DNA of 64,000 nt, taken from Armatimonadota bacterium. Its GTDB lineage: Bacteria > Armatimonadota > HRBIN16. Position numbers and translations under genes: made by a program. Each line of letters opens with the position of its first letter. The stretch's first letter is position 1. Of the stretch, positions 42,116-52,152 are shown one piece after another. The stretch covers positions 1-64,000 of the forward strand of contig BPGT01000002.1 in the NCBI GenBank assembly GCA_026003175.1, written 5' to 3'. Under the pieces are notes generated by a model that was not told the origin of the DNA, searched no databases, and saw nothing but the letters and a program-made list of their open reading frames with translations.

Positions 42116-43018
42116 CTACACTGCCTGTTTGTCGGCAATCAGCTTCAAATATCCCTCGTATAATCTCTTCTGCGCCTCGCCGCGATATGGGCTCATATAG
42201 TGATAGAAGTCAAAGGTAACCACCCGCTCCACGTATGGCGCAACCGCTTTCAGCTGCTGGGTGATGCGCTGCGCCGACGCGGGGGCAAACGCCGGACGCG
42301 AGGGATTGTTGTTGGTCAACCGAAAGCATTCGAGGTCGCACCATAGCCTGACCCCACGCTGTTTGCATGCTCTCTGCATCGCCGCGAAGTACGGTACGAC
42401 GCGCTCTTCGATCTGGTCATCCCAGCCGCGCGCGCCCACGCCGTCCTGCAGAGCAACCACATCTACGGGTCGCTCCCGCAAAAGCTTGAGCCACAATTGC
42501 TCGAATTGCTCTGGAGAGAGCAGTCCTGCGAAGAACGGCGCGAGCAACACCGGTTTGCCCGGCGCAATCTGCCGACACGCTCCCCCAATAGCGCGCAGTA
42601 ATTCGCGCAGATTCTCCACCTGCGTCTCAGTCCATGAAGCATCCCACAGCTCGTAAGGGATGTAGAAGCCTGCAAACGCAGGATGCTTGCCATAGCGACG
42701 GTACACCTCTCGTGCGAGAGCCCCACTTTCCCGGGCTTCCTCCTTCAGGTATTCGGCGTTGCCCCACTCGTGCCACCAACGACCGTCGTGCCTCAATCCG
42801 AAAACGAACTTCATGCGCCGCTGGTGCGCCAGTTCCAGTATCGCCGGAAACGGGTCTGGGGGTTCGAACAGGTTTTTGCCGTCTGTCTGCGTCCACTGCA
42901 GGATAATCGTGTGTATCTTCACCGCGCGCATGGCGTCCAGCTCCTGCGCCCACTGCGCAGGGCTGACCTCACGCATGCCTATCTGGAACTGCAAGAAGGT
43001 TCCCTCGATGAGTTTCAC
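42116..43018 (-). CDS. DUF4434-type TIM-barrel protein
   Basis: This 300-residue (beta/alpha)8-like protein starts GTFLQFQIGMREVSPAQWAQ and continues with IHTIILQWTQTDGKNLF, FAGFYIPYELWDASW, DVVALQDGVGARGWDD and a final ERVVTFDFYHYMSP. This is the pattern of DUF4434 proteins, which resemble glycoside hydrolases. Acidic residues in YIPYELWD could be catalytic, but that is unproven. No signal peptide is seen from this start. It converges with the NPCBM gene. Confidence 0.75.
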   Translation of the reverse strand: MKLIEGTFLQFQIGMREVSPAQWAQELDAMRAVKIHTIILQWTQTDGKNLFEPPDPFPAILELAHQRRMKFVFGLRHDGRWWHEWGNAEYLKEEARESGALAREVYRRYGKHPAFAGFYIPYELWDASWTETQVENLRELLRAIGGACRQIAPGKPVLLAPFFAGLLSPEQFEQLWLKLLRERPVDVVALQDGVGARGWDDQIEERVVPYFAAMQRACKQRGVRLWCDLECFRLTNNNPSRPAFAPASAQRITQQLKAVAPYVERVVTFDFYHYMSPYRGEAQKRLYEGYLKLIADKQAV

Positions 43019-43192
43019 GTTACTGCTCCTGTGACGTGTTGTCCCGCGCTGGGAAGTCGTACTTCCTCACAACCGTTGCCATTTGTTCTCCTTTATGCTG
43101 CCCTGTTATTGGAACAGAATTACCTGCTGCCGTTGCCGAGTCCTGCGGCATGGTGGATAGTATACCACGCAGGCGTATGGTACAATGAAATC

Positions 43193-43591
43193 ATGAACAC
43201 CCGTCCGCTTCCGCCCAGATTGCAGAGGGACCGCGCCCTGCGCCTGTTTGTCGAGAAGGTGCAGCAGTTGCCTCGTCCGCCGGAGATGGTGGTGCTGTAC
43301 GGCTCGCGGGCGCGCGGTGACCACCGTCCGGACTCGGACTACGACCTGCTGGTGGTGCTTTCGGAAAAGAACACCGAAACGGTAGACCAGCTGTACCGAG
43401 CAGTGCAGGAGGTGGAGCTGGAGACCATCCGCGCCATCTCATTGCTGATACGGACAAGGGAACAATACGAAATCGCTCGCAGTCGCGGCGAGCGGGTGTT
43501 GCAGGATGCAGAGGAGGAGGGCTACTTGTTGTGGAGTCTGTCGTTCGGCAGCGCGTTCGAACCTTCTGGGATAAAGGGGAAGAGCGGTTAA
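43193..43591 (+). CDS. Nucleotidyltransferase-domain protein (MNT)
   Basis: This 132-residue protein carries VVLYGSRARGDHRPDSDYDLLVV, the G-S-x-D-x-D polymerase-beta-like signature, with a later ETIRAISLLI strand. It overlaps the HEPN gene by 61 nt. TATACC and TACAAT boxes occur just upstream. It is the second MNT/HEPN pair in the window and differs clearly in sequence from the first. Confidence 0.88.
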   Translation: MNTRPLPPRLQRDRALRLFVEKVQQLPRPPEMVVLYGSRARGDHRPDSDYDLLVVLSEKNTETVDQLYRAVQEVELETIRAISLLIRTREQYEIARSRGERVLQDAEEEGYLLWSLSFGSAFEPSGIKGKSG

Positions 43592-43956
43592 AGGCGGCGC
43601 GTCTGCTTTACCAGCAGGGATTCTACGAAGAAGCCGTGTCGGTAGCGTACTACGCCACGCTTTGGGCAGCGCGTGCGCTGCTGCTTACCGAGGGAGCGGA
43701 GCCCCGTACCCATGAAGGCGTGCGTACCATGCTGGGGCTTTACTTTATCCGAACAGGGAGGCTCCCGCAAGAGGTAGGTCGGCTGTTTACCCGCAGGCTG
43801 GACGACCGCATGAGTGCAGACTACTCGGACGCTGGCTTTTTGGGCAGTGAAGACGCCGAAGAAGCGATTGCGCAAGCCGAGCGGTTTCTGGAGGCTCTTC
43901 GTCCTCTGGTAGAAAACTACTTGCAGGAGGGCGATTCAGGAACAATCTCACCATAA
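43531..43956 (+). CDS. HEPN-domain protein
   Basis: This 141-residue helical protein reads [20 protein letters not shown] and [17 protein letters not shown], the standard HEPN pattern for partners of MNT proteins. The RNase-type R-x4-6-H motif is not obvious, so it may be a non-nucleolytic HEPN. GTG 43531 is chosen because GAGGAGG lies about 10 nt before it. Confidence 0.85.
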   Translation: MESVVRQRVRTFWDKGEERLKAARLLYQQGFYEEAVSVAYYATLWAARALLLTEGAEPRTHEGVRTMLGLYFIRTGRLPQEVGRLFTRRLDDRMSADYSDAGFLGSEDAEEAIAQAERFLEALRPLVENYLQEGDSGTISP

Positions 43957-44057
43957 CGGCACCTGGAGATGCCTCGCCGACACTGAAGATTCATCACCCC
44001 TCCCTTGCCCCCTGTTCTCTCCCTCAGGTATACTGCCTATTAGGGAGGCGAGGCAGC

Positions 44058-46055
44058 GTGGACACCTTTAAACTAAACCCAAACTACACACCCAGAGGCG
44101 ACCAGCCGCAAGCGATAGAGAAGCTGGTGGAAGGCGTGCTAAAAGGTTATCGCTACCAGACCCTGCTGGGCGTGACGGGCAGCGGCAAGACCTTCACGAT
44201 GGCTTCGGTCATTGCGCGGTTGAATCGCCCCACCCTGGTCATCGCGCACAATAAGACCCTCGCCGCGCAGCTGACGCAGGAGTTTCGCGAGTTCTTTCCC
44301 GAGAATGCAGTGGAATACTTCGTCTCCTATTACGACTACTACCAGCCCGAAGCGTACATCCCGCAGACCGACACCTACATTGAAAAAGACGCCTCCATCA
44401 ACGACGAGATAGACCGCCTGCGCCACGCCGCCACGCAAGCGGTGCTGGAACGGCGCGACGTGATTGTGGTCGCCAGTGTGTCGTGCATCTACGGATTGGG
44501 TTCGCCGGAAGAATACAGACAGCAGGTGCTGGTGTTGCATCGGGGCAGGGCGTATGACCTGGAGGAGATCCGCCGACAGCTGGTGCGGATGCAGTTCAAC
44601 TTCAACGATTTCCTCACCGAGCGGGGCAGTTTTCGCGTGCGCGGCGATGTGCTGGAAATCCTGCCTGCAGATGAAGATATCCTCACCCGCGTGGAGTTCT
44701 TCGGCGATGAGGTGGAGAAGATTACGCTGGTAGACCCGCTGACGGGCGAGGTGCTGCAATCGCGCAACAGCGTCAGCATCTTCCCTGCGACGCACTACGT
44801 CACCCCATGGGAGCGACTGGACAGCATTATCGAGCAGATTCGGCAGGAGATGGAAGAGCAATGCGCACGCTTCGAGGCGGCAGGTAAACTGTTGGAGGCG
44901 CAACGCCTGCGTCAGCGCACCGAGTTTGACCTCGAGATGATGCGCGAACTGGGCTACTGCTCTGGCATCGAGAACTACTCGCGCTACTTCGACGGACGCC
45001 AGCCCGGCGAACGCCCGCATACCCTGCTGGACTATTTCCCCGAAGACTACATCGTCTTCATTGACGAATCGCACCAGACCATTCCCCAGCTGCACGGCAT
45101 GTACAACGGCGACCGCCAGCGCAAGCAGACACTGGTGGAGTACGGTTTCCGCCTGCCCTCCGCGCTCGATAACCGCCCGCTGAAGTTCGAGGAGCTGGAA
45201 AAGCTCTGGAAGCAGGTCATCTTCGTCTCCGCCACGCCGGGACCTTACGAGCGCGAACACAGCGCACAGATTGTGGAGCAGCTGATTCGCCCCACCGGGC
45301 TGGTTGACCCTGAAGTGATAGTCAAACCGACAAAGGGGCAAATCGATGATTTGGTGGAACAGATACGCCAGCGCGTGGAACGTGGTGAACGCACGCTGGT
45401 CACCACCCTCACGAAGAAGATGGCAGAGGACCTGACCGCCTACCTGGAGGAGCTGGGCATCCGTGTGCAGTACCTGCACTCCGATGTGCAGACCATCGAG
45501 CGGGCGGAGATTTTGCGCGACCTGCGGCTGGGCGTGTTCGATGTGGTGGTGGGCATCAACCTGCTGCGCGAGGGGCTGGATCTGCCGGAAGTGTCGCTGG
45601 TGGCTATACTGGATGCGGACAAGGAGGGCTTCCTGCGCTCGGAGACCTCGCTCATTCAAACCATCGGACGCGCCGCACGCAACGTGAACGGGCAGGTCAT
45701 CCTGTACGCCGACAATATCACCCGCTCCATGCAACGCGCCATCGATGAGACCAACCGCCGCCGCAAGGTGCAGATGGAGTACAACGAGCGGCACGGTATC
45801 ACTCCGCAGAGCATCGTGAAGGCGGTGCGTGAGGTGGTACGTGCAGAGAAGGTAGCAGAGAGGCGCGCGGAGTATACGGTTCGTCCCTCCCTGCCCGAAA
45901 ACGCTACGCCCGAAGACATCCACACAGTGATTGCGGAGCTGGAGAAGGAGATGAAAGCGGCGGCAAAGGCGTTGGAGTTCGAACGTGCTGCCGAGATACG
46001 CGATGAAATCTTCCGCTTGAAGCAGTTACTGCCCCCCGTTCCCCACAAACGATAA
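44058..46055 (+). CDS. uvrB: UvrABC system protein B
   Basis: UvrB is the damage-verifying helicase-like subunit of nucleotide excision repair. It has 665 residues. Walker A GVTGSGKT is at about 38-45, the beta-hairpin [20 protein letters not shown] follows, then the DEAD-like IDESHQ, helicase motif VI (TIGRAARN) and a C-terminal UVR domain ([14 protein letters not shown]) that contacts UvrC. The GTG start has GGGAGGCGAGG upstream. It appears intact. Confidence 0.97.
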   Translation: MDTFKLNPNYTPRGDQPQAIEKLVEGVLKGYRYQTLLGVTGSGKTFTMASVIARLNRPTLVIAHNKTLAAQLTQEFREFFPENAVEYFVSYYDYYQPEAYIPQTDTYIEKDASINDEIDRLRHAATQAVLERRDVIVVASVSCIYGLGSPEEYRQQVLVLHRGRAYDLEEIRRQLVRMQFNFNDFLTERGSFRVRGDVLEILPADEDILTRVEFFGDEVEKITLVDPLTGEVLQSRNSVSIFPATHYVTPWERLDSIIEQIRQEMEEQCARFEAAGKLLEAQRLRQRTEFDLEMMRELGYCSGIENYSRYFDGRQPGERPHTLLDYFPEDYIVFIDESHQTIPQLHGMYNGDRQRKQTLVEYGFRLPSALDNRPLKFEELEKLWKQVIFVSATPGPYEREHSAQIVEQLIRPTGLVDPEVIVKPTKGQIDDLVEQIRQRVERGERTLVTTLTKKMAEDLTAYLEELGIRVQYLHSDVQTIERAEILRDLRLGVFDVVVGINLLREGLDLPEVSLVAILDADKEGFLRSETSLIQTIGRAARNVNGQVILYADNITRSMQRAIDETNRRRKVQMEYNERHGITPQSIVKAVREVVRAEKVAERRAEYTVRPSLPENATPEDIHTVIAELEKEMKAAAKALEFERAAEIRDEIFRLKQLLPPVPHKR

Positions 46056-46059
46056 AAAA

Positions 46060-46098
46060 ACCGGTGGACCTCTGAAAAGGAGCCTGAAGTCCACCGGT
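46060..46098 (-). terminator. Intrinsic terminator of the pseudopilin operon
   Basis: A perfect 10-bp stem (46060-46069 with 46089-46098) is followed on the minus strand by TTTTTTT. It therefore ends leftward transcription from the pseudopilin and small membrane protein genes. It also lies just after uvrB. Confidence 0.85.
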
Positions 46099-46146
46099 CT
46101 CTCGCCGTAGCTTTACCCTGATCGCAAAGCCATGAGAAAAGACCGT

Positions 46147-46371
46147 TTATCGGGGAGCCATCGGTGCTTGTTGACGTGCTTGAGGCATGACATCGGGTGT
46201 CATACCCGGACCACCTGCACCGTCTCGCCCTCCGCCCGGCGCGTCTGCACCGAACACGCTAGCTTCCTGTGGAGGCGGCGTAGCGGTTTTACTGTAGTAG
46301 AAGTACGCCACTATCGCCAGCACAATCACTACAACGGCGATCACCAATGCCGGACTCACTTCCTTCTTCAC
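46147..46371 (-). CDS. Small single-pass membrane protein
   Basis: This 74-residue protein has one N-terminal membrane segment (ALVIAVVVIVLAIVAYFYY) and a low-complexity Gly/Pro/Ala tail. GTG 46371 is chosen because GGGAGG lies 13 nt upstream; longer frames run into the pseudopilin gene spacing. It follows the pseudopilin in the same operon. Similar short TM proteins with proline-rich tails accompany H-X9-DG pseudopilins, but no function is established. Confidence 0.7.
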   Translation of the reverse strand: MKKEVSPALVIAVVVIVLAIVAYFYYSKTATPPPQEASVFGADAPGGGRDGAGGPGMTPDVMPQARQQAPMAPR

Positions 46372-46436
46372 TGTGGATACACCTCCCTGTATTTGGAAAA
46401 TACCGGAGGCACCAACCGGTGCCCCCGGAGTACCTT

Positions 46437-47216
46437 TTAGCGCATTACCCAGGTGTAGGTATTGCCCGGGCGCGCGTTCCACATCTCGAAGGTGGTCTCG
46501 CGCAGCGACTTCACGTGCCCGTCCATGAAGAGCACGTTGAACATGTCGTTATGGGCGAGGCGCACAGAAGCCTTGCACCGTCCCCATGCGGAGCTCTGTC
46601 GCTCACCACCGGCGAGATAGTCGAAACCATGCCAGGTGTCCGCCCCCAGGAACGGCGAAGGATACGCCGCTGCCCAGATCTGCATGGTGCATCCATCCAT
46701 CACCGTCAGCAATTTGGCAGGTTCAGCGAAAGCGGCTTCCTGCGCGTACGGAATGTAGCGTCCCAATGGGTCGCCGGTGAAGTTCTGTGCTTCGGGGCGG
46801 TCGCTGGGGATACCACAACAGTTCCACGTGTTGTTGAAGGCGTACGACCAGTATAGTCGTCGCTTATTGGGTCCCTCACCCTCAGGCAAGAACCCCCGAT
46901 TCCACTCGGTGTAGTTCGATCGGCTAGGACACTTCCAGATACCCGCGTTCTTCACGTACGGGTCCAGCAGGTCGATGTACCACAGGATCTGGGTGAGGGC
47001 ATCGTCCAGGTAGCGGTAGCCCGGCACAACCGTCTGGTCGTAGTCGTCCATGTACATGCGCATGGCGAGACCAATCTGCTTCAGGTTGCTGGTACAGCTT
47101 GCCTGGCGCGCTTTCTCCCGCGCCTGTGCGAAGACGGGGAACAGGATGGCTGCCAGTATCGCGATAATCGCGATAACCACAAGCAGCTCAATCAGGGTGA
47201 AAGCGTGTCGTTTCAT
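46437..47216 (-). CDS. Type II secretion/pilus pseudopilin, H-X9-DG (DUF1559-like) family
   Basis: This 259-residue protein has a class III leader ([20 protein letters not shown]) cleaved before Phe by prepilin peptidase with N-methylation. The segment [20 protein letters not shown] follows, and the C-terminal signature FMDGHVKSL is typical of Armatimonadota and Planctomycetes pseudopilins. The globular domain is unassigned. The start overlaps the end of the regulator gene (ATGA), so the two are coupled. Confidence 0.93.
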   Translation of the reverse strand: MKRHAFTLIELLVVIAIIAILAAILFPVFAQAREKARQASCTSNLKQIGLAMRMYMDDYDQTVVPGYRYLDDALTQILWYIDLLDPYVKNAGIWKCPSRSNYTEWNRGFLPEGEGPNKRRLYWSYAFNNTWNCCGIPSDRPEAQNFTGDPLGRYIPYAQEAAFAEPAKLLTVMDGCTMQIWAAAYPSPFLGADTWHGFDYLAGGERQSSAWGRCKASVRLAHNDMFNVLFMDGHVKSLRETTFEMWNARPGNTYTWVMR

Positions 47217-48397
47217 GGTTTTTCCCTCCTCGAATGGAATAGATATTCCGCCTCACGACGCGCGTGGCGTGTGGAAGCATGGATGCTTATGGGTGCCTCC
47301 AGCAGAATGTGCTGATAGGCTCCCTTATTGCCTTGCTCGATTCGCTGCAGTAGGAGACGTGCTGCCCACTCTCCGATGCGCTCGAAAGGTTGATTGGCGG
47401 TGGTCAGGAACGGCGAGCCGGGCAACCACCGCTCCAATCCGTCAAATCCGGCGACGGCAATGTCCTCCGGCACGCGCACCCCTTTGGCTCGGAGCGCATC
47501 GACCAACCGCAGTGCTAGCACGTCGTGCACGCAGAAAACGGCTGTGGGTGGACCAGGCAGCTCCAGCAGGCGTACCGCCAGTGTTTCATAAACGTCGTGA
47601 TAATCTGCCTCCGGCTCGCCGGTGTCGGTCAACACCAGTTCCGGGTGGAATGGGATACCTGCTTCCAGAAGCGCGTCCCGATAACCCTGTAACCGCTCGT
47701 ACACCGTGGACGCATTGTCCACGTTGGTAATGTGGGCAATATGCCGATGCCCCTTGCTAATCAAGTGTTGCACCAGCTGCATGGCAGCATGTCGGTTATC
47801 CACACCCACGTAGTCTGCAGGGAAACCCTCCGGCGGACGACGGTCCAAAAATACCAGAGGGATACCCGCAGAGCGCACGTTCTGCAGTGCTGGTAGGTTC
47901 GCTTCGCCGCCAAGGTACCAGAGGATAACGCCTGCCACGTCTTTGTCGCGCGTAATACGCTCTAGAAACTGCGCCTCGCTCTGCACTACCGCTCGCCAAT
48001 CGGTATCCACCGGGCTTTCCACGATAAGCCGGTAGTGATTGGCGTCGAGGGTTTTGTAGATTCCTCGCAGAATAGCAGAAGCGCCCGGAAAGGTCGCGTT
48101 AGGCCACAGCCAGAGACCAAAGGTCACCCGTCGCGCCTCGGTGGATGGGGAACCAGCAGCATTGCGCCTGACTACGGGGCGACAGCGGGGAGAGCGCACC
48201 ACCAGCCCCTGGCGTTCCAGCTCTTCGATCGCCCGCCGCACAATGGTACGGCTCACACCGAACTCTTGTGCCAGATGGCGCTCGGTAGGGAGCCAGCCAT
48301 TATCCTTGTACTCGCCTGCCAGCACGCGCTCGCGCAACGTATTGGCAATCACCACAACAGAGGGCGAGACCAATTTGTGGCTTGCACGTCTGCTCAT
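47213..48397 (-). CDS. GntR-type HTH fused to LacI-type sensor domain, transcriptional regulator
   Basis: The protein has 394 residues. An N-terminal GntR winged helix ([44 protein letters not shown]) is followed by a periplasmic-binding-protein-like ligand domain of LacI/GalR type ([39 protein letters not shown]). Such regulators usually sense sugars. It heads a coupled operon with a pseudopilin and a small membrane protein, with its own strong promoter at 48418-48446, suggesting autoregulated sugar-responsive control of surface machinery. Confidence 0.92.
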   Translation of the reverse strand: MSRRASHKLVSPSVVVIANTLRERVLAGEYKDNGWLPTERHLAQEFGVSRTIVRRAIEELERQGLVVRSPRCRPVVRRNAAGSPSTEARRVTFGLWLWPNATFPGASAILRGIYKTLDANHYRLIVESPVDTDWRAVVQSEAQFLERITRDKDVAGVILWYLGGEANLPALQNVRSAGIPLVFLDRRPPEGFPADYVGVDNRHAAMQLVQHLISKGHRHIAHITNVDNASTVYERLQGYRDALLEAGIPFHPELVLTDTGEPEADYHDVYETLAVRLLELPGPPTAVFCVHDVLALRLVDALRAKGVRVPEDIAVAGFDGLERWLPGSPFLTTANQPFERIGEWAARLLLQRIEQGNKGAYQHILLEAPISIHASTRHARREAEYLFHSRREKP

Positions 48398-48417
48398 GCC
48401 CTATCTCCTTGTACCCA

Positions 48418-48446
48418 AATATACCAAAAGTGCCTATAGTTGTCAA
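48418..48446 (-). promoter_or_regulatory. Promoter of the GntR/LacI regulator operon
   Basis: On the minus strand, TTGACA (48446-48441), a 17-bp spacer and TATATT (48423-48418) form a near-consensus sigma70 promoter. An imperfect dyad GGTATATTTGGGTACA overlaps the -10 region and could be an operator for autoregulation. Confidence 0.8.
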
Positions 48447-48489
48447 GTGGTTTGAGGTGGTTTTTCTGGAATTTTTTTCAAAATGTATG

Positions 48490-51075
48490 CTATTCCTCTT
48501 CCTCCTCCACTAATACCAGCCCTCGCGCGGATAGACCTTTACCGTGCGCGCCAGCGAACTCCGCCGGATAGGGGGCCTCTATCCCCTTCACCGCGTGCCA
48601 GATGATGCGATTGAGAATGTCTTCGTCCGCCCGGTCGGGTTTGTCCAGCGGTAGACGCAGGCTGGCTTCCGCCCAGTGACGTTGCTGTGGATTCAGGGTA
48701 TTGAGCGGTGGGTTCAACTCATCCAGAGGGATACGGTTCGGCAGGGCAGTATAAGGGGTGAAATCGGGGTTCTCCGTAAAGCAGGCGGTCATCACGGGCG
48801 ACATCGCCACCATCTGGTTCATCGGCGGAATGCCCAGAATACGGCAGATGGTATGCAGTACCGAGCTCTGGTTGTAAAACTCGCTGACCACTGCTCCGCG
48901 TTTGGTATAGGGGCTGATGACCAGGCACACCGAGCGATGCCCGTCCACGTGATCAAAACCATCCTGCGGGTCGTCCTCGATGACGAAGATGCAGGTCCTC
49001 TGCCAGAACCGGCTCTTACTGATCCCCTCCACAATGCGTCCCAGCGCGAGGTCGTTATCCGCAACGTGGGCGCGTGGCGTGGGCATCCCGGGCTGTGTGC
49101 CGGAGGTGTGATCTTGAGGCAGATAGATAATCACCAGATTGGGGAAGTAGCCTTTGCGTTCAAACTCCCTCAGCTCTTTCAAGAAAACCTCCGCACGGAG
49201 CACATCGGGAATGCGCATGTTCCAGCCCGGGTAGTTCCGACAGCTGTAGCGACGCAGGTTCTCTATACCGATGTTCTGTGTGAAGCGGATGCTACGTTTA
49301 CCCCCCACAAAATCCCTGTAGATGTCCATGAAGGAAGCATTGGCGGGCACAGGCTCCGTGTAGTCCATCTCGCCGTAATTGCGGAAAGAGAGACCGGCTG
49401 CCAGCACATGGTCCCATAGGAATCCGGTGGAGGAGTACGATAGCGGGTCGTCGCCAAAGGGGTAGCTGCGTGTCCATCCGCCGAAAGAACGCTCCAGATA
49501 GGCAGTAGCGTTGCCCTCGGTAGACCATGCATGTCCGTCCGCCGAGTTGACGCCGTTGCAGTAATAGTTATCCAGCAGCACAAACTGCTCGGCAAGCGCG
49601 TGGTGATTGGGTGTCACCTCTCTGCCAAAGACACATAGCGATGGTTCGCTATCCCCCTTGCCGATGGCGCCGAATACCTGGTCATAGGTGCGGTTCTCCT
49701 TGATGATATACACTACATGCTCGAAAACGGATGGCTCCCCCAACCTCTCCGGCACCGGCACGGGCTTTTTACCCGTTTGCGCTCGCTCCCACGCTCGCAG
49801 TATCTGCGGCACACGGGCATCGCGTTTCACCTGCGCAGTATAGCGGGCGAGCTGCGGACGAGATGGGATATCCACTCGCTGCACGGTGCCCAAAAAGTTG
49901 TACACGCTCCATCCCCTCTGCTCCGGCTGGCGGTTGCGGGAACCCAACCCCTTGATGTTCGCCACAAACAGCCTTTTGCCGTCGGTCAGCACCGCGCCCG
50001 GATACCAGCCCGCTGGGATGAACCCCTCCAACCTGCTGCGCTTGCGCTGGTGGTCGATGCGAATCACCGCCACCGCGTTGTTGCCTCCGTTGGCGACGAA
50101 TAGCCTGTTTCCATCCGGCGTCAGCGCAAGCGCATTGGGCATACTGCCGAAGGGCAACGAGGCATCAGGGCGCACGGAAATCGTCTCCACGACCTGCAAG
50201 GAGGCAGTATCTATCACGCTCACCGTGTCGGAGTTGGCATTGGCAACATAAAGACGGTTGTGTACCCCATCGAGAGCCAGTCCACTCGGTTGCAATCCAA
50301 CCTCTATCTCCGCAATCACCGTCCTCGTCTGCAAGTCCACCACCGACACGGTTCCGCTTGACGCTACGCCGCGTGTGTCTATCAGGGCAAGCGTCCCTGA
50401 GCTTGGGGCGGTTTTCTCTCCTGTTCGGGGATGGCGACCGCCCCAGTTGGACACGTACGCCCGACGCCCATCCGCCGACACCTTGACCGCAAACGGCGCA
50501 ACGCCCACCGGAATCTGTGTAACCACTTTGTCCTCTTGCAGATCTACTACCGCAAGGCTGTTGTTGCGTGAGAGAGCCACATACGCCGTATTGCCATCCG
50601 CGCTCAAAGCGATACCGCATGGGTAGCTTTCACCCCCTACCGCTGGCTGAGACATGTCCATGCGCCTGCTCCACTGCAGACTGCCGTTCGTCTGCACTGT
50701 CGCTTCGAGTAGCTGACTGGCAGCGTTGCTGAGGTATACCCGCTTGCCATCGGGAGAGACCGCAATCCCCTGCATGGAGCTGCCTCCCCGCCCCACAGGA
50801 AGCTCCTGTCGTACCTTCCATGTCTCCACATCTAATACCACGATGCCGCGGTTGTCCTTGACATAAAGTGTGCGCCCGTCCGGAGATAATGCCATATCCA
50901 CCGGTCTGCCACCGAACTGCAGGCTATCTCCAGCAGGGCGAACGAGCTGCGCCGTCGCGACAAGGTGGGAGCTATCTCGCTGGGTACCAACCTGCATGGG
51001 CGATTGAGGGGCTGATAAAGCAAACGTACACAAGGCTGCCATCGCAGCGGTGGCTATCAGTCCAGCAATTCGCAT
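48490..51075 (-). CDS. YncE-like beta-propeller fused to AcpA-type phosphoesterase
   Basis: The protein has 861 residues with a signal peptide (LIATAAMAALCTFALSA). Residues about 40-430 form a seven-bladed propeller with repeated blades such as MALSPDGRTLYVKDN, GIALSADGNTAYVALSRNN and LALDGVHNRLYVANANSD. The C-terminal part is a phosphoesterase (PF04185-like): YIIKENRTYDQVFGAIG with the metal/nucleophile region, then VIEDDPQDGFDHVDGHRS. The start at 51075 follows AAGGAGTG. It resembles secreted bifunctional YncE/phosphatase proteins. The substrate is unknown. Confidence 0.88.
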   Translation of the reverse strand: MRIAGLIATAAMAALCTFALSAPQSPMQVGTQRDSSHLVATAQLVRPAGDSLQFGGRPVDMALSPDGRTLYVKDNRGIVVLDVETWKVRQELPVGRGGSSMQGIAVSPDGKRVYLSNAASQLLEATVQTNGSLQWSRRMDMSQPAVGGESYPCGIALSADGNTAYVALSRNNSLAVVDLQEDKVVTQIPVGVAPFAVKVSADGRRAYVSNWGGRHPRTGEKTAPSSGTLALIDTRGVASSGTVSVVDLQTRTVIAEIEVGLQPSGLALDGVHNRLYVANANSDTVSVIDTASLQVVETISVRPDASLPFGSMPNALALTPDGNRLFVANGGNNAVAVIRIDHQRKRSRLEGFIPAGWYPGAVLTDGKRLFVANIKGLGSRNRQPEQRGWSVYNFLGTVQRVDIPSRPQLARYTAQVKRDARVPQILRAWERAQTGKKPVPVPERLGEPSVFEHVVYIIKENRTYDQVFGAIGKGDSEPSLCVFGREVTPNHHALAEQFVLLDNYYCNGVNSADGHAWSTEGNATAYLERSFGGWTRSYPFGDDPLSYSSTGFLWDHVLAAGLSFRNYGEMDYTEPVPANASFMDIYRDFVGGKRSIRFTQNIGIENLRRYSCRNYPGWNMRIPDVLRAEVFLKELREFERKGYFPNLVIIYLPQDHTSGTQPGMPTPRAHVADNDLALGRIVEGISKSRFWQRTCIFVIEDDPQDGFDHVDGHRSVCLVISPYTKRGAVVSEFYNQSSVLHTICRILGIPPMNQMVAMSPVMTACFTENPDFTPYTALPNRIPLDELNPPLNTLNPQQRHWAEASLRLPLDKPDRADEDILNRIIWHAVKGIEAPYPAEFAGAHGKGLSARGLVLVEEEEE

Positions 51076-51103
51076 CAGGTCACTCCTTGCAATAACGATG
51101 AGA

Positions 51104-51128
51104 GAGGGCAGGTGGGACACCTGCCCTC
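51104..51128 (-). terminator. Hairpin between pseudopilin and propeller-phosphatase genes
   Basis: An 11-bp perfect stem (51104-51114 with 51118-51128) surrounds a GGA loop, downstream of the pseudopilin on the minus strand. No clear T-run follows. Confidence 0.55.
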
Positions 51129-51170
51129 CTGTTCTGTAGATGCTCCTGTTTCTCCTGCCCGTCCGCCTAG

Positions 51171-52016
51171 TTACTGAGCGCACGAGTTCCGGATGAGCCC
51201 CACCGGGTAACCGAGCGTGTCGTTGGGGTAGTTGGGTACCATCCAGATACCCCGCTCCGGCCAGATGTAGCAGGTATGGCTCGGCGCGTTGTTGCAACGC
51301 GGATAGCCCTTGCCAGCCGAATCGAGCTCTCGCGATACGAAGAACTTAGCGTGTCCATCCGCGAAAGCGATATTACTGCCATCCTTGTACAGGGCGCGGT
51401 AGCGTATCTTGTTGATGAAATCCGATCCTTCGAGCGTGACGTAGTTGCATCCCCAGCTGGCACCTCGTGGAGGCACGCTGTTCGAAAGCAGGATCGCCAC
51501 CGTGTTTGCTGGTTGGGCAATCTCGGCGAGCCGAGCGGGGGTGGTGAGTTCGAACCCCGATGGCGTGCGTGCATAATCTCCGAAAGGATACGTCCCATCA
51601 CGCGAGAGCAGATAGTTCATCGAGTAGGTGTTTGTCATCTGCGTCCCGCTGGCAGGGGCACATTCGTCCACAAAGTTGCCCACGCGCTCGAGCATGGGCG
51701 AGCGGAACATCTCACCGTTCTTCACATACGGCATCAGTAACAATCCCCAACCACGATGGGGCGTGCCGTCGCAACGGAGAGGCGAAATTTGCGGGGTACA
51801 GCGCGGGTCCCACTCCGAGCCGGTCGGCACCCAGGTCTCATCGTAATCTTGAGCATACATGGCTGCTGCCAACCCCAGCTGCTTGATGTTAGAGAGATCT
51901 TGCGTGTTGCGCGCAGAGAGACGCGCTTGCGAGAAAACAGGGAACAGTATCGCCGCAAGGATAGCGATGATCGCTATCACGACGAGCAGTTCGATGAGTG
52001 TAAATGCCTTGCGCAT
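51171..52016 (-). CDS. Pseudopilin, H-X9-DG (DUF1559-like) family
   Basis: This 281-residue protein has a prepilin leader ([19 protein letters not shown]), then [20 protein letters not shown] and a C-terminal-half [13 protein letters not shown] signature. ATG 52016 has GGGAGGAG upstream; a start 18 nt further upstream is less likely. It is divergent from the pseudopilin at 52153 across a 136-bp gap. It is probably secreted or assembled by type II/IV pilus-like machinery encoded elsewhere. Confidence 0.92.
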   Translation of the reverse strand: MRKAFTLIELLVVIAIIAILAAILFPVFSQARLSARNTQDLSNIKQLGLAAAMYAQDYDETWVPTGSEWDPRCTPQISPLRCDGTPHRGWGLLLMPYVKNGEMFRSPMLERVGNFVDECAPASGTQMTNTYSMNYLLSRDGTYPFGDYARTPSGFELTTPARLAEIAQPANTVAILLSNSVPPRGASWGCNYVTLEGSDFINKIRYRALYKDGSNIAFADGHAKFFVSRELDSAGKGYPRCNNAPSHTCYIWPERGIWMVPNYPNDTLGYPVGLIRNSCAQ

Positions 52017-52140
52017 TGTTCTCCTCCCGATCACTGGATTGGTGCCCTTATCGTACCATCGGCATATGAAGGCAGGGTTAACAAGAGATCAAGAGAAGAT
52101 TATGATTCGTTGCTGAGGCGACGAAATGTGCAAATGGGGG

Positions 52141-52146
52141 TATAAT
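52141..52146 (+). promoter_or_regulatory. TATAAT -10 box of a leaderless pseudopilin transcript
   Basis: A consensus TATAAT lies 6 nt before the GTG start at 52153, so the transcript probably begins at or next to the start codon. No ribosome-binding sequence is present. The -35 region is not clear. Confidence 0.6.
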
Positions 52147-52152
52147 GATGCC

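Noticed and set aside
42683-43192. Long upstream extension of the second nucleotidyltransferase
   Set aside because: It is antisense to the DUF4434 gene. The family-like start is ATG 43193.
44139-45923. 594-codon minus-strand open frame opposite uvrB
   Set aside because: It is a shadow of the GC-rich uvrB codons; uvrB is complete and recognised on the plus strand.
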